DNA from: Curtobacterium sp. A7_M15
GTDB lineage: Bacteria; Actinomycetota; Actinomycetes; Actinomycetales; Microbacteriaceae
Length of the DNA stretch: 42,383 nucleotides
Direction of reading: 5' to 3'
Assembly (NCBI RefSeq): GCF_030705415.1
Contig: NZ_JAUZED010000018.1
Location: 1 to 42,383, forward strand
Under the pieces are notes generated by a model that saw only the letters and a list, made by a program, of their open reading frames with translations, searched no databases and had not been told where the DNA came from. Position 1 is the first letter of the stretch; each line of letters opens with the position of its first letter. The position numbers and the translations under genes are program-made. Below, piece after piece: positions 30,827 to 40,199 of this stretch.

Positions 30827-33259
30827 TCAGGAGTCGGCCCGCGGCGAGAACGAGCCGTGATCGTCGAGCGGGCCTCGGCCGACGTAGCCCTCGGTGACGT
30901 CCTCGGTGATGACGTCACCGAAGCGCGCCGGGAGCGTGGCGGCGTGCGTGCCACGCAGCTCGTCGATCGTGGCCTCGAACGCACCCTGCACCTCGAGCGA
31001 GCCGCTCGTCGCGTCCGTGACGCCGATACGGAGCACCGGGAAGCCGCGGCCGTCGCAGAGGCCCTGGAAGCGGACGTCGTCCTCGCGGCGGACGGTCACG
31101 ATGACGCGACCGGTGGACTCGGAGAACAGCGCGGTGGCGGTGTCGACACCGTCGCGGGCCTCGAGCTCGTCGAGCACGACGCGGGCGCCGAGCCCGAACC
31201 GGAGCACCGACTCGGCGAGGGACTGGCCGAGGCCGCCGTCCGCCAGGTCGTGGGCGCTCGTGAGCAGCTGCTCGTTCGCAGCGGCGTGCAGGAGGTCGGC
31301 CAGCGCCTTCTCCTGCGCGAGGTCGACCGCCGGCGGACGCCCGCCGAGGTGTCCGTGCACGGTGCCGGCCCACGCCGACCCGTCGAGCTCGAGCGAGGTG
31401 GTGCCGAGCAGGTAGATGTTGTGGCCGTCGTCCTGCCAGCCGGACGGGACGCGCAGGGCGACGTCGTCGATCACACCGAGGACACCGACGACGGGGGTTG
31501 GGTGGATCGGGGTGGTGCCGGTCTGGTTGTAGAACGACACGTTGCCGCCCGTGACCGGGATGCCCAGCTCCATGCAGCCGTCGGCGAGACCTTCGACCGC
31601 CTCGGAGAACTGCCACATGACCTCGGGGTTCTCCGGGGAGCCGAAGTTCAGGCAGTCGGTCACGGCGGCCGGGACGGCTCCGGTGACGGCGACGTTCCGG
31701 TACGCCTCGGCGAGGGCCAGTCGAGCGCCCTGCTTCGGGTCGAGCTGGCAGTACCGGCCGTTGGCGTCGGTGGCGATCGTGACGCCGAGGCCGGTCTCCT
31801 CGTCGACGCGGATCATGCCGCCGTCGTCGGGGAAGGACAGCGCCGTGTTGCCGAGCACGTAGGTGTCGTACTGGTTCGTCACCCAGTTCTTCGACGCCAG
31901 GTTCGGAGAGCCCAGCAGCTGCAGGAACTGCGCCTTGAGTGCGGGTCCGTCCGCCGGACGGTCGAGCGACGCGGCCGAGTCGGCCTGCAGCGCGTCGATC
32001 CAGGTCGGGTAGGCGACCGGGCGGTCGTAGACGGGGCCGTCGACCGCGACCGTGCGCGGGTCGACGTTCACGATCTCCTGGCCCTGCCAGTCGATGACGA
32101 GGCGGCCGGTGCCGGTGACCTCGCCGAGGACGCTGGTCTCGACCTCCCACTTGCCGACGACGCTCAGGAACTCATCGAGCTTCTCGGGGCGGACGACCGC
32201 CATCATGCGCTCCTGGCTCTCCGACATGAGGATCTCCTCTGCCGTGAGCGTGGGGTCGCGCAGCAGGACGTCGTCGAGCGAGATGTGCATGCCGCCGTCG
32301 CCGTTGCTCGCGAGCTCGCTCGTCGCGCAGGAGATGCCCGCGGCGCCGAGGTCCTGTATGCCCTCGACGAGCTCCTTCTGGAAGAGCTCGAGGCAGCACT
32401 CGATGAGGACCTTCTCGGCGAAGGGGTCACCGACCTGGACGGCCGGGCGCTTCGTCGGGCCGCCCTCGGTGAAGGTGTCGGACGCGAGGATCGAGGCACC
32501 ACCGATGCCGTCGCCACCGGTGCGGGCACCGAAGAGCACGACCTTATTGCCGGCGCCCGAGGCGTTCGCGAGGTGCAGGTCCTCGTGCCGGAGGACACCG
32601 ACCGCGAGGGCGTTCACCAGCGGGTTGCCCTGGTACACCGGGTCGAAGTAGGTCTCGCCGCCGATGTTCGGCAGGCCGAGGCAGTTCCCGTAGAACGAGA
32701 TGCCGCCGACGACGCCGTGGACGACGCGCTGGGTGTCCTCGTGCTCGATGGCGCCGAAGCGGAGCTGGTCCATCACGGCGACCGGACGAGCGCCCATCGA
32801 GATGATGTCGCGGACGATGCCGCCGACACCGGTCGCGGCGCCCTGGTACGGCTCGACGTAGGAGGGGTGGTTGTGCGACTCGACCTTGAAGGTGACCGCC
32901 CAGCCGTTGCCGACGTCGATGACACCGGCGTTCTCGCCCATGCCGACCATGAGGTTCTTCGTCATCTCCGGCGTGACCTTCTTGCCGAACTGCCGCAGGT
33001 AGTTCTTGCTCGACTTGTACGAGCAGTGCTCGGACCACATCACCGAGTACATCGCCAGTTCACCCGAGGTGGGGCGGCGACCGAGGATCTCGCGGATCTT
33101 CGCGTACTCGTCGGCCTTCAGCCCGAGCGCCTCGTACGGCTGCTCCTTGTCGGGCGTGGCTGCGGCGTCCTGGACGGTGTCGGGCTTCGGGCGGACGTGT
33201 GTCGTCACGGTGGTGTCGTTCCCTGTCACTGAGGTCGTGTTCGTCGGCGTGGTCGTCAC
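30827..33259 (-). CDS. purL: Phosphoribosylformylglycinamidine synthase, subunit PurL (small type)
   Basis: The 810-aa ATP-dependent synthetase subunit that converts FGAR to FGAM in step 4 of purine synthesis, using ammonia from PurQ. The family signature [19 protein letters not shown], the [10 protein letters not shown] motif and GVGGIVRDI are clear, as are two AIR-synthetase-like repeats (about 60-420 and 430-780). It is the short PurL that needs PurQ and PurS. The N-terminus is extended and Thr-rich. GTG 33259 overlaps the purQ stop by four bases (GTGA). It is third in purS-purQ-purL. Confidence 0.97.
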   Translation of the reverse strand: MTTTPTNTTSVTGNDTTVTTHVRPKPDTVQDAAATPDKEQPYEALGLKADEYAKIREILGRRPTSGELAMYSVMWSEHCSYKSSKNYLRQFGKKVTPEMTKNLMVGMGENAGVIDVGNGWAVTFKVESHNHPSYVEPYQGAATGVGGIVRDIISMGARPVAVMDQLRFGAIEHEDTQRVVHGVVGGISFYGNCLGLPNIGGETYFDPVYQGNPLVNALAVGVLRHEDLHLANASGAGNKVVLFGARTGGDGIGGASILASDTFTEGGPTKRPAVQVGDPFAEKVLIECCLELFQKELVEGIQDLGAAGISCATSELASNGDGGMHISLDDVLLRDPTLTAEEILMSESQERMMAVVRPEKLDEFLSVVGKWEVETSVLGEVTGTGRLVIDWQGQEIVNVDPRTVAVDGPVYDRPVAYPTWIDALQADSAASLDRPADGPALKAQFLQLLGSPNLASKNWVTNQYDTYVLGNTALSFPDDGGMIRVDEETGLGVTIATDANGRYCQLDPKQGARLALAEAYRNVAVTGAVPAAVTDCLNFGSPENPEVMWQFSEAVEGLADGCMELGIPVTGGNVSFYNQTGTTPIHPTPVVGVLGVIDDVALRVPSGWQDDGHNIYLLGTTSLELDGSAWAGTVHGHLGGRPPAVDLAQEKALADLLHAAANEQLLTSAHDLADGGLGQSLAESVLRFGLGARVVLDELEARDGVDTATALFSESTGRVIVTVRREDDVRFQGLCDGRGFPVLRIGVTDATSGSLEVQGAFEATIDELRGTHAATLPARFGDVITEDVTEGYVGRGPLDDHGSFSPRADS

Positions 33260-33960
33260 TTGACGAGCGTCGACTCGATCACGGAGGTGAAGAAGGTGAG
33301 GCCGTCCGTACCGGAGGCCATCGCCGCGGGGGTGTCCGGGCCGAACCCGGGCTCCGTCGCGTGCTCGGGGTGTGGCATCAGGCCGACGACGTTGCCGCGC
33401 TCGTTGGAGACGCCCGCGATGTCGTCGATCGATCCGTTCGGGTTCACGCCGAGGTAGCGGAACACGACCTGGCCGTTGTCCTCGATGCGCTTGATCTCAT
33501 CGGCGTCCGCGACGAAACGGCCGTCGGCGTTCTTCAGCGGGATGGTGATCTCCTGCTGGGCCGTGAAGCCGGACGTCCACGCCGTCGAGGTCGTCTCGAC
33601 GCGGAGCTTCTGGTCGCGCCGGATGAACTGCTGGTGCGCGTTGCGGGTGTGTGCTCCGGGGACCAGTCGGGCTTCCGCCAGCATCTGGAAGCCGTTGCAG
33701 ATGCCGAGGACCGGCATCCCCTTGCCGGCGGCGTCGATGACCTCGGCCATGATCGGGGCCTTCGCCGCGATCGCGCCGGCGCGCAGGTAGTCGCCGTAGG
33801 AGAACCCGCCGGGGAGGACGATCGCGTCGACACCCTGCAGGTCGTGGTCGCCGTGCCAGAGGGCGACGGGGTCCGCGCCCGCGAGACGGACGGCGCGCTG
33901 GGCGTCGCGGTCGTCGAGCGAGCCCGGGAACGTGATGACGCCGATCCGCATCGAGGTCAC
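33256..33960 (-). CDS. purQ: Phosphoribosylformylglycinamidine synthase, glutaminase subunit PurQ
   Basis: A 234-aa class I glutamine amidotransferase (if the upstream GTG is used) supplying ammonia to PurL. The nucleophile Cys is in [11 protein letters not shown], the oxyanion region is [11 protein letters not shown] and the His/Glu pair is in [11 protein letters not shown] at 33951 ([10 protein letters not shown]) is the alternative start; GTG 33960 overlaps the purS stop by four bases (GTGA), like the next junction, and is preferred. It is the middle gene of the operon. Confidence 0.96.
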   Translation of the reverse strand: MTSMRIGVITFPGSLDDRDAQRAVRLAGADPVALWHGDHDLQGVDAIVLPGGFSYGDYLRAGAIAAKAPIMAEVIDAAGKGMPVLGICNGFQMLAEARLVPGAHTRNAHQQFIRRDQKLRVETTSTAWTSGFTAQQEITIPLKNADGRFVADADEIKRIEDNGQVVFRYLGVNPNGSIDDIAGVSNERGNVVGLMPHPEHATEPGFGPDTPAAMASGTDGLTFFTSVIESTLVK

Positions 33961-34208
33961 GCGCCCTCGACCGTCACGGACACGACGTCCTCGATGACGG
34001 CGTTGGAGAAGACGTCGGCTGCGATCTCGCGGACCTCGGCCAGCTTGGCGTCGTCGACCGGACCGTCGACGGCCACCTCGAAGCGCTTGCCGATGCGGAC
34101 GTTGGTCAGGTCGGCCTTGCCGAGACGGGCGAGAGCGTTGCCCACCGCCTTGCCCTGGGGGTCGAGGATCTCGGCCTTCGGCATGACCTCGACGACGATC
34201 GTTGGCAC
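33957..34208 (-). CDS. purS: Phosphoribosylformylglycinamidine synthase subunit PurS
   Basis: The 83-aa small subunit that bridges PurL and PurQ. The beta-alpha-beta pattern is visible in [29 protein letters not shown] and [16 protein letters not shown] ending [10 protein letters not shown], of typical length (about 80). GTG 34208 has TGGAG 7 nt upstream. It is first in purSQL, transcribed from a promoter with TAGACT at 34249-34254. Confidence 0.95.
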   Translation of the reverse strand: MPTIVVEVMPKAEILDPQGKAVGNALARLGKADLTNVRIGKRFEVAVDGPVDDAKLAEVREIAADVFSNAVIEDVVSVTVEGA

Positions 34209-34248
34209 GTGTTCACTCCAGCACTTCGGGGATGGGTGGGACGCGAAC

Positions 34249-34254
34249 AGTCTA
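34249..34254 (-). promoter_or_regulatory. -10 box of purSQL
   Basis: TAGACT on the minus strand about 41 nt upstream of purS GTG, giving a leader of about 34 nt. The same hexamer precedes purA. No clear purine operator or riboswitch is seen in the spacer. Confidence 0.4.
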
Positions 34255-34306
34255 CGGGGCGCACGGCGCGTCGGACGCGCTTGTGGAAAAGTGTTCGAAG
34301 GCGTAC

Positions 34307-34320
34307 ATTCCATTTGGAAT
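34307..34320. promoter_or_regulatory. Candidate PadR operator
   Basis: ATTCCA-TT-TGGAAT is a perfect 6-bp inverted repeat in an A/T-rich patch 31 bp upstream of the PadR gene. Position and symmetry fit an autoregulatory operator. Confidence 0.6.
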
Positions 34321-34350
34321 AGTCGGTTCGGATCAGTCCAGGAGGCACGG

Positions 34351-34965
34351 ATGACGTCGCTCACGCCCCTCGCGTTCGCCGCGCTCGGGCTCCTCGCCGA
34401 GGCACCCATGCACCCCTACGAGATGTTCCAGACGATGCTGCAGCGTCGCGAGGACCAGAACGTCAAGGTCCGACCGGGCACGCTCTACCACCAGATCGGC
34501 CGCCTGGTGGACCTCGGCTACGCCGAGGCGCTCGGCACCGCGCGCGAGGGCAACCGGCCGGAACGCACCACCTACGCGATCACCGACCACGGGCGCGCAG
34601 CGCTCGAGGACGGCCTCCGCCGGATGATCGCCGAGCCCGCCGACGAGTACCCCGAGTTCCACCTCGCGGTCTCGCACGTCGACAACCTGAGCGCCGAGGA
34701 CGCGGCGACCGCGCTGCGCACCCGCGCCCGCGCACTCCGCTCGGAACGCGAGCAGTACGACGAAGCCGCCACGGGCCTCCAGGTCAAGCGTCTCGCAGAC
34801 CGCTTCTGGCTGGACGTGTCGTACGTCCGTGCCATGCTCTCCGCGCAGATCGAGTGGCTCGACGCCGCTGCCGACCGGATCGCGAGCGGCGACATCCCCT
34901 GGGACGGCCCGGCCGTCCCCACCGACACAGGCCCCACCACGAACAGCAAGGAACCCACTCGATGA
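34351..34965 (+). CDS. PadR-family transcriptional repressor
   Basis: A 204-aa winged-helix regulator. The N-terminal PadR domain (LTPLAFAALGLLAEAPMHPYEM, VKVRPGTLYHQIGRLVDLGYAE, NRPERTTYAITDHGRAAL) is followed by the Vir_C/AphA-like alpha-helical dimer domain (about 95-185). ATG 34351 has AGGAGG 5-6 nt upstream. The stop overlaps the exporter start by four bases (ATGA), so it is co-transcribed with and probably represses the DHA2 exporter and itself. The inducer is likely an exporter substrate, unknown. Confidence 0.9.
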   Translation: MTSLTPLAFAALGLLAEAPMHPYEMFQTMLQRREDQNVKVRPGTLYHQIGRLVDLGYAEALGTAREGNRPERTTYAITDHGRAALEDGLRRMIAEPADEYPEFHLAVSHVDNLSAEDAATALRTRARALRSEREQYDEAATGLQVKRLADRFWLDVSYVRAMLSAQIEWLDAAADRIASGDIPWDGPAVPTDTGPTTNSKEPTR

Positions 34966-36611
34966 CCTCCGTCTCGACCACCACCGAGAAGAAGCCGTGG
35001 CCGGCCCTCTGGGCCCTCGTCGTCGGCTTCTTCATGATCCTCGTCGACTCGACGATCGTGTCCGTCGCGACGCCGACCATCGCGGCGAAGCTCCACGCCG
35101 ACATCAACTCCGTCATCTGGGTGACGAGCGCGTACCTGCTCGCCTACGCCGTACCGCTGCTCATCACGGGCCGGCTCGGTGACCGCTTCGGCCCGAAGGT
35201 CCTGTACCAGACCGGGCTCGTGGTGTTCACGCTCTCGAGCCTCTGGTGCGGGCTCGCCGGCTCGATCGAGGTGCTCATCGTGGCGCGCGTCGTCCAGGGA
35301 CTCGGCGCCGCGATGATGACGCCGCAGACGATGGCCGTGATCACGCGCATCTTCCCGCCGCAGAACCGCGGTGCGGCCATGGGGCTGTGGGGTGCCGTCG
35401 CCGGTGTCGCGTCGCTCGTCGGGCCGATCGTGGGCGGCCTGCTCGTCGACGGCTTCGGCTGGGAGTGGATCTTCTTCGTCAACGTCCCGGTGGGCGTCGT
35501 CGCGTTCGTGCTCGCGCAGCGCTTCGTCCCGTCCTTCGACCGTCACGGGCACCGGTTCGACTACCTCGGCATCGTCCTCAGCGCGGTCGGCATGTTCCTG
35601 CTCGTCTTCGGCATCCAAGAGGGCGAGACCTACGACTGGGGCACCATCACCGGACCGATCTCGGTGTGGTCGCTCATCGTCGCCGGTGTCGTCGTGCTCG
35701 CCGCCTTCGTGGTGTGGCAGGGCGTGCAGAAGGGCGAGCCGCTCCTGCCGCTCGGCCTCTTCAAGGACCGCAACTTCACGCTCGCGAACATCGCCATCAC
35801 CGCGGTCGGCGTCGCCATCTCGTCGTTCGCCCTGCCGATCATGCTCTGGGCGCAGGACGTGCTGACGTTCAGCCCGACCCAGGCGGCGCTGCTGCTCGTC
35901 CCGCAGGCCGTGCTGTCCGCCGGGCTCGCGCCGTTCGTCGGCAAGAACCTCAACCGGTGGAGCCTCCGCTGGGTCGCCGCGTTCGGTCTCGCCTGCTTCT
36001 CCGGCGCGCTGTTCTGGTTCGGGTCGCTCCTGGCCTCGGGCGCGGACTGGGGCTGGGTGCTCCTGCCGTCGACGCTCCTCGGCCTCGCGAACGCCTGCAT
36101 GTGGGGACCGCTCTCGGTCTCCGCGACGCGCAACCTGCCGCCGAAGCTCGCCGGCGCCGGTTCGGGTGTGTACAACACCACGCGGCAGATCGGTGCGGTC
36201 CTCGGGTCGGCCGGCATCGCCGCGCTGATCGAGGCGCGGATCACCGCCAACTTCCCGTCCGGTTCGGGTGGGTCGTCCGGCGGCGCCGAGCAGCAGGTCG
36301 GGACGCTCCCGGGCTTCCTGCAGCAGCCGTTCGCGACCGCCATGGGGCAGTCGCTCGTGCTGCCGGCCGTGGTGCTCGTCGTCGCGATCGTCGCCGCGCT
36401 GTTCCTGGCGAAGCCGAAGCAGACCGTGGCGTGGCAGCAGACCGGTGGCGCGTCCGACGGATCGCGGTCCTCTGCCGCTGCCTCCTCGTCCGCCGACAGT
36501 GCTACGGGGACCGAGCAGCGGCACGGAGTCCACGCTGCGGCGCCCGCGCCGGAGACCGCCGAGGCCGAGCTCGCCGCGACCGACCACCACGGGCGGCACG
36601 CGGACGCCTAG
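34962..36611 (+). CDS. DHA2-family MFS drug exporter (14 TM, EmrB/QacA type)
   Basis: A 549-aa antiporter. Motifs of the DHA2 family are FFMILVDSTIVSVATPTI (TM1), GRLGDRFGPKVLY (motif A), VQGLGAAMMTPQTMAVI (motif B) and GLWGAVAGVASLVGPIVGGL (motif C, antiporter motif); 14 hydrophobic segments follow. The C-terminus is a Ser/Ala/Glu-rich cytoplasmic tail with His-rich DHHGRHADA at the end. ATG 34962 overlaps PadR by four bases. It presumably exports cationic or hydrophobic toxicants. Transcription ends at the hairpin 36631-36663. Confidence 0.92.
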   Translation: MTSVSTTTEKKPWPALWALVVGFFMILVDSTIVSVATPTIAAKLHADINSVIWVTSAYLLAYAVPLLITGRLGDRFGPKVLYQTGLVVFTLSSLWCGLAGSIEVLIVARVVQGLGAAMMTPQTMAVITRIFPPQNRGAAMGLWGAVAGVASLVGPIVGGLLVDGFGWEWIFFVNVPVGVVAFVLAQRFVPSFDRHGHRFDYLGIVLSAVGMFLLVFGIQEGETYDWGTITGPISVWSLIVAGVVVLAAFVVWQGVQKGEPLLPLGLFKDRNFTLANIAITAVGVAISSFALPIMLWAQDVLTFSPTQAALLLVPQAVLSAGLAPFVGKNLNRWSLRWVAAFGLACFSGALFWFGSLLASGADWGWVLLPSTLLGLANACMWGPLSVSATRNLPPKLAGAGSGVYNTTRQIGAVLGSAGIAALIEARITANFPSGSGGSSGGAEQQVGTLPGFLQQPFATAMGQSLVLPAVVLVVAIVAALFLAKPKQTVAWQQTGGASDGSRSSAAASSSADSATGTEQRHGVHAAAPAPETAEAELAATDHHGRHADA

Positions 36612-36630
36612 TCGGTACCGATCCGGTCGG

Positions 36631-36663
36631 GAGCCCCGTGTCGCACTGTGCGGCGCGGGGCTC
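36631..36663 (+). terminator. Terminator of the padR-exporter operon
   Basis: GAGCCCCGTGTCGCAC (36631-36646) pairs with GTGCGGCGCGGGGCTC (36648-36663) with two G-U pairs, 19 bp past the stop. Confidence 0.8.
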
Positions 36664-36721
36664 TGTCGTGTCCGGGCGTGTGGGCGGTGGGCAGCGGGCG
36701 GTGGGCGTGTGGGCGGCCCGG

Positions 36722-36880
36722 CGGCGGTGTCGTTGCTGCGCGTGTGCAACGGTTGCGGGCGCGGGGGAGCGACGTCGTCGATGTCGTACGACGTCGGCGG
36801 TGTCGTTGCTGCGCGTGTGCAACGGTTGCGGGCGCGGGGCAGCGACGTTGTCGATGTCGTACGACGTCGGTCATGTCGTT
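36722..36880. repeat. 73-bp tandem repeat with nested hairpins
   Basis: Copy 1 (36722-36794) and copy 2 (36795-36867) differ at two positions. A third, degenerating partial copy (36868-36880) keeps TGTCGTT. Each unit has two potential hairpins: CGTTGC...GCAACG and a GACGTCGT...ACGACGTC stem with GTCGTACGAC at its base. Confidence 0.8.
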
Positions 36881-36923
36881 CCGAGTCGGCAACGCGCCCC
36901 ACCGCCTCCGCCTGCGCGCCCGG

Positions 36924-37835
36924 TCACCCCCGGCGCTGCAGGTGCGCCCGGGTGAGTTCCGCCATCTCCTCATCGGTGAGGGCGTCGACGGTGCGGGCCT
37001 CGCGACGGTCGGTCCGCTGCCACCGGATGAACAGCGAGATGAGCACGGGGACGTCCGCGACCTCGGCGATGAACCACAGCAGGTCCCCCGCGAGGTGTTG
37101 GTCGCGCAGGGGCGACGGGAACCACGGCTGCCCGACCGCCGCCGTGACCGAGCCGTCGAGCACGTGGTTCGTGATCCGCAGCACGATGCCCGGGATCGCG
37201 TCCGCCATGAGCTCGACGAACGCGAGCAGGAACTCCACCGTGACGAACGTCGACGAGCGGAGGATCCCCGGCTCGGACAGCGGGGTCAGCAGGGCGAACC
37301 CGAGCACCGGCACGAGGACCGTGATCGCCGTCGCCCAGACCGGGGACTCACGGATCGTCGCCGAGAACGGGGTGAGGAGCACGCAGAACAGCGCGAGGGC
37401 GATCAACGGGGACACGACCGCGTTGCCGAGGACCCGTGCCGGACGCGATGCGAGCGCTCGGGAGGCTGCGTGCGCGAGGCGAGCCGGGCCTCCTGAACGG
37501 AGCAACGAGACGGGCGCAGCGAACGCGGCGAAGGTGGGGACTGCGAAGAAGAGCAGGGCCAACCGCAGCACGAACGCCCACCGGAGGTCCTGGTCGTGGA
37601 TGCCGACGATCCCGAACTGGAGGATCCCGAACAGGACGAGCGCTCCCACGAAGGCGAGTGTCCGCCACCACGGCCACCGGGTGCCCCGACGGGCGGCACC
37701 GACCACCCACGAGCCGTAAATGACCGCGGCGACCGCGATGAGGACGGCGGCGAGCGGGTCGAGGTGCCACGTGCTCCAGAACTCGGGTGTCGACGGCGTG
37801 GGGTGCCTCCTCGAGGTTCGTGCGGCCGAGGACAA
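36924..37835 (-). CDS. Cytochrome c oxidase assembly/copper protein, CtaG (DUF2435) family
   Basis: A 303-aa integral membrane protein with about seven TM segments. Family features include a start-proximal FWSTWHLDPLAAVL, the HDQDLRWAFVLRLALLFFAVP stretch, LLTPLSEPG, a His-rich WFPSPLRDQHLAGDLLWFIAE segment and LFIRWQRTDRREAR. It probably helps copper delivery or cytochrome oxidase assembly. No ATG or GTG lies in frame between the neighbour's stop (37886) and the conserved region; TTG 37835 is the only reasonable start, with GGAGG just 1 nt away, so the N-terminus is uncertain. Confidence 0.75.
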   Translation of the reverse strand: MSSAARTSRRHPTPSTPEFWSTWHLDPLAAVLIAVAAVIYGSWVVGAARRGTRWPWWRTLAFVGALVLFGILQFGIVGIHDQDLRWAFVLRLALLFFAVPTFAAFAAPVSLLRSGGPARLAHAASRALASRPARVLGNAVVSPLIALALFCVLLTPFSATIRESPVWATAITVLVPVLGFALLTPLSEPGILRSSTFVTVEFLLAFVELMADAIPGIVLRITNHVLDGSVTAAVGQPWFPSPLRDQHLAGDLLWFIAEVADVPVLISLFIRWQRTDRREARTVDALTDEEMAELTRAHLQRRG

Positions 37836-37885
37836 TCCTCCGCCCGCCGCGTGCCCCGGGGCACGTCCGGCCGGTGAGAACCGGT

Positions 37886-39193
37886 TCAGATCCGCACGGC
37901 GCTCCTGGCGGGCACGGTCCTCGTCAGGAGCCGGACCCCCACCGGTACGGCCACCGCGCCGAGCAGGGCGATCCCGAACGACAGGTGCAGCTGCATCACC
38001 GCGAAGGCCGGGCCGATCGTGCAGAGCGCCGCGACGGCGAGCAGCGGCCATCCGGGACGCTCGGTGCCGGGGACGAGCCGGGGGAGCGGCCGATCGAAGC
38101 GACGAAGCGCCCGGGCGGTCCCGAGGGCGACGGCGAGGAGGACGACGAGGGCCACGCCACGGGTCGCCCACCACGTCGGGGAGCCCGGCGCCGGGAACGG
38201 CACGCCGAGGAACAGGGCGACCCCGTTCAGTGCGATGAACAGCGGCAGGTGCCAGAGGTAGATCGTCATCCCGTCGCGGCCGAGCAGGAAGACGGCGCCC
38301 TGGGCCGCTCGGGTACGCATCAGCCGGGTGAGCGGGGCGTGCACGAGCTGCACGACGCACGCCTGCGCGATCGCCAGTACGGCGAGCGGGAGCATCGGCG
38401 GGTTGAGGTCCTGCAGCATGTCCGGTGCCCAGAGTCCGATCGACGTCAGGGGCACGAGCACGCCGAACCCGGCCGCCGCGACGGCGACGAGCAGCACGCG
38501 CGATCGTCGGGCGAACCAGCCGTCGGCCCAGAGGAAGCCGAGCTGCTGCGCGAAGAGCCACACCGGGCCGAGGTTGAGGAGACCGACCTCGGCCGTGCCG
38601 GTGGCGAACCGTACGCCGTCGACGGCGGCGGCGAGCACGAGCAGTGCCCCGAGCGTGCTCCACGGAGCGCGTTCGTGGAGTCGCATCATGAACGGCACGC
38701 AGCACTGGGTGATCCCGTAGGCGGCGAGGAACCAGAGCGGGGAGCCGATGCCGAACGCGACCTCGGCGAGGAGCGCCGGTGGCGTGCCGAGCAGCCTGGC
38801 GACGCCGAGGCCGAGCGCGAGCACGGCGAAGAGCGGGATCGCCGGCCGGAAGAGCCGCACGAGCCGGGTCGCCACGAAGTCCCGCGCGCCGCCGCCCCGC
38901 GCGAGCGTGGAGCGCCACCCCACGGCGCTCGCGAAGCCGCCGACCACGAAGAAGAGCGGCATCACCTGGCCGATCCAGGTCGCGGCGACGTACCAGGGGA
39001 GTTCCTGGAGCGGGCTGGTCACCGCGATGCCGTCCGTCCCGACGGCGACGCCGACCATCGTGACGTGCACGAACACGACGAGGACGACGCAGGCCGTTCG
39101 GATGAGGTCGACGACCAGGTCCCGCTGCGCGATGATCCCCCGGACGTCCTGAGCGCTGTGTGCCTGCTGCGGCAGGCCCTGCTGCGTGGACAT
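37886..39193 (-). CDS. Acyltransferase-3 (OafA/WecH-like) membrane protein
   Basis: A 435-aa membrane acyltransferase of the AT3 family, which O-acylates surface or secreted polysaccharides or other metabolites from the cytoplasm. About ten TM segments are present. The AT3 motifs are RDLVVDLIRTACVVLVVFVHVT (Arg and His), a PLFFVVGGFASAVGW helix, RRxxRLF-type FVATRLVRLFRPAIPLF and SPLWFLAAYGITQ. No SGNH domain is attached. ATG 39193 was chosen (MSTQQGLPQQ); an in-frame ATG about 30 codons upstream would add a basic extension. TACGAT (39263-39268) may be the -10 box. Confidence 0.85.
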   Translation of the reverse strand: MSTQQGLPQQAHSAQDVRGIIAQRDLVVDLIRTACVVLVVFVHVTMVGVAVGTDGIAVTSPLQELPWYVAATWIGQVMPLFFVVGGFASAVGWRSTLARGGGARDFVATRLVRLFRPAIPLFAVLALGLGVARLLGTPPALLAEVAFGIGSPLWFLAAYGITQCCVPFMMRLHERAPWSTLGALLVLAAAVDGVRFATGTAEVGLLNLGPVWLFAQQLGFLWADGWFARRSRVLLVAVAAAGFGVLVPLTSIGLWAPDMLQDLNPPMLPLAVLAIAQACVVQLVHAPLTRLMRTRAAQGAVFLLGRDGMTIYLWHLPLFIALNGVALFLGVPFPAPGSPTWWATRGVALVVLLAVALGTARALRRFDRPLPRLVPGTERPGWPLLAVAALCTIGPAFAVMQLHLSFGIALLGAVAVPVGVRLLTRTVPARSAVRI

Positions 39194-39262
39194 GTCGGGA
39201 CGGTAGCGCGGGTTCCGGCCCTCCCAGCGTCGTTCCAGCCGATCGCGACGGGATCGTGACAC

Positions 39263-39268
39263 ATCGTA
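39263..39268 (-). promoter_or_regulatory. -10 box for the acyltransferase gene
   Basis: TACGAT on the minus strand, giving an inferred start near 39256 and a leader of about 60 nt. Confidence 0.35.
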
Positions 39269-39319
39269 TTCCGCCAGGGGCATGCGTTCAGCCGGTGGCG
39301 GCGATGCGGGTGCGAGCCA

Positions 39320-39361
39320 GGAGGCGCGGGTCGGGCCGGTCGCGCGACCCGCCCGCGCCTC
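39320..39361 (-). terminator. Aquaporin terminator with dispersed GAGGCGCGG motif
   Basis: GAGGCGCGGG (39321-39330) pairs perfectly with CCCGCGCCTC (39352-39361); an inner GTCG/CGAC pairing adds length. It lies 9 bp beyond the aquaporin stop. The left arm contains the GGAGGCGCGG core of the dispersed motif, so this is one of its hairpin forms. Confidence 0.75.
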
Positions 39362-39369
39362 GGGCCGGC

Positions 39370-40161
39370 TCAGGCCGGTGGTGCGTCGAGCGCCGTCGTG
39401 GCGTCGCCCGCGCGCGACCTCCGACCGATCCGACCGGCGGCTCCTGCGACGGCGCCGCCGAGCACGGGGAAGACGAGGAACGCCCACCACTGCGCGAGCC
39501 AGTCCGGTCCCGCGAACACCGCGGTGGCGAACGACCGCGCCGGGTTCAGCGACGCGTTCGAGATCGGGATGAGCGTCAGCAGCAGGATCGTGAGGGTCGA
39601 CCCGATGACCACGGGGGCCGGGACCGCGCTCCCGCGGGGGCCGGTCACGCGCAGGATCACCGTCACGAACACGGCCGTCGCGATCGTCTCGGCGAGGGCG
39701 ACGGCGAGCAGGGTGGATCCGCCGGGGCTCTGCTCGTCGAAGCCGTTGGACGCGAAGCCGCCGCCGAGCGTGCGCCGCATGGCGTTCGCGGGGCCCACCC
39801 CTGCGATCAGGACGAGGACGGCGGCGCCGGCCGTCCCGCCTGTCATCTGGGCGACGACGTACGGGACGACGTCCGACCACCGGAGCCGACCGGCGACCGC
39901 GAGGCCGATCGTCACCGCCGGGTTGAAGTGGCCGCCGCTCACGGGTCCGAACGCGCTCGCGCCGATCATCACCACCAGCCCGAGGGTGAGCGCGACCCCG
40001 AGCAGCCCGATCCCGAGCGTGTTGCGCTCGTCCGGGAACACGGCAGTGGAGGTCGCGGCGCCGACGAGGGCGAACACGAGCAGGAAGGTCCCCGCGGCCT
40101 CGGCGACGAGGCGGGCGGGGAGCGTGGGTGGCACGGGAGCGAGAGGCGGTGCGTCGATCAT
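39370..40161 (-). CDS. Aquaporin / glycerol-facilitator-family channel
   Basis: A 263-aa MIP-family channel with six TM segments and two half-helices. The two NPA motifs are in SGGHFNPAVTIG and NASLNPARSF; the selectivity-filter Arg follows the second NPA. Loop regions such as GDATTAL at the C-terminus are short. Overall length and the FNPAVTIG/SLNPARSF contexts are closer to water-selective AqpZ than to GlpF, though GlpF-type selectivity cannot be excluded without structural alignment. ATG 40161 is used. It is divergent from the Fur gene (83 bp apart). Confidence 0.9.
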   Translation of the reverse strand: MIDAPPLAPVPPTLPARLVAEAAGTFLLVFALVGAATSTAVFPDERNTLGIGLLGVALTLGLVVMIGASAFGPVSGGHFNPAVTIGLAVAGRLRWSDVVPYVVAQMTGGTAGAAVLVLIAGVGPANAMRRTLGGGFASNGFDEQSPGGSTLLAVALAETIATAVFVTVILRVTGPRGSAVPAPVVIGSTLTILLLTLIPISNASLNPARSFATAVFAGPDWLAQWWAFLVFPVLGGAVAGAAGRIGRRSRAGDATTALDAPPA

Positions 40162-40199
40162 GACCGACCGTTCGCGCTCGACCACCGGATCGCCTGGTG

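Larger units (their letters stand above)
36612..36923. other. 312-bp gene-free interval holding terminator and repeats
   Basis: Between the convergent exporter and CtaG-like genes no convincing coding frame is seen. It contains the exporter terminator (36631-36663), a G-rich stretch in which GGGCGTGTGGGCGG occurs twice (about 36674-36717), and the 73-bp tandem repeat (36722-36880). Confidence 0.75.

Noticed and set aside
30665-33232. Long plus-strand open frame (about 855 codons) antisense to purL
   Set aside because: Same shadow effect; purL is unambiguous and fixes the coding strand.
36612-36923. Possible CRISPR-like array in the 73-bp repeats
   Set aside because: The units are directly adjacent, long and without spacers, and no cas gene is present.
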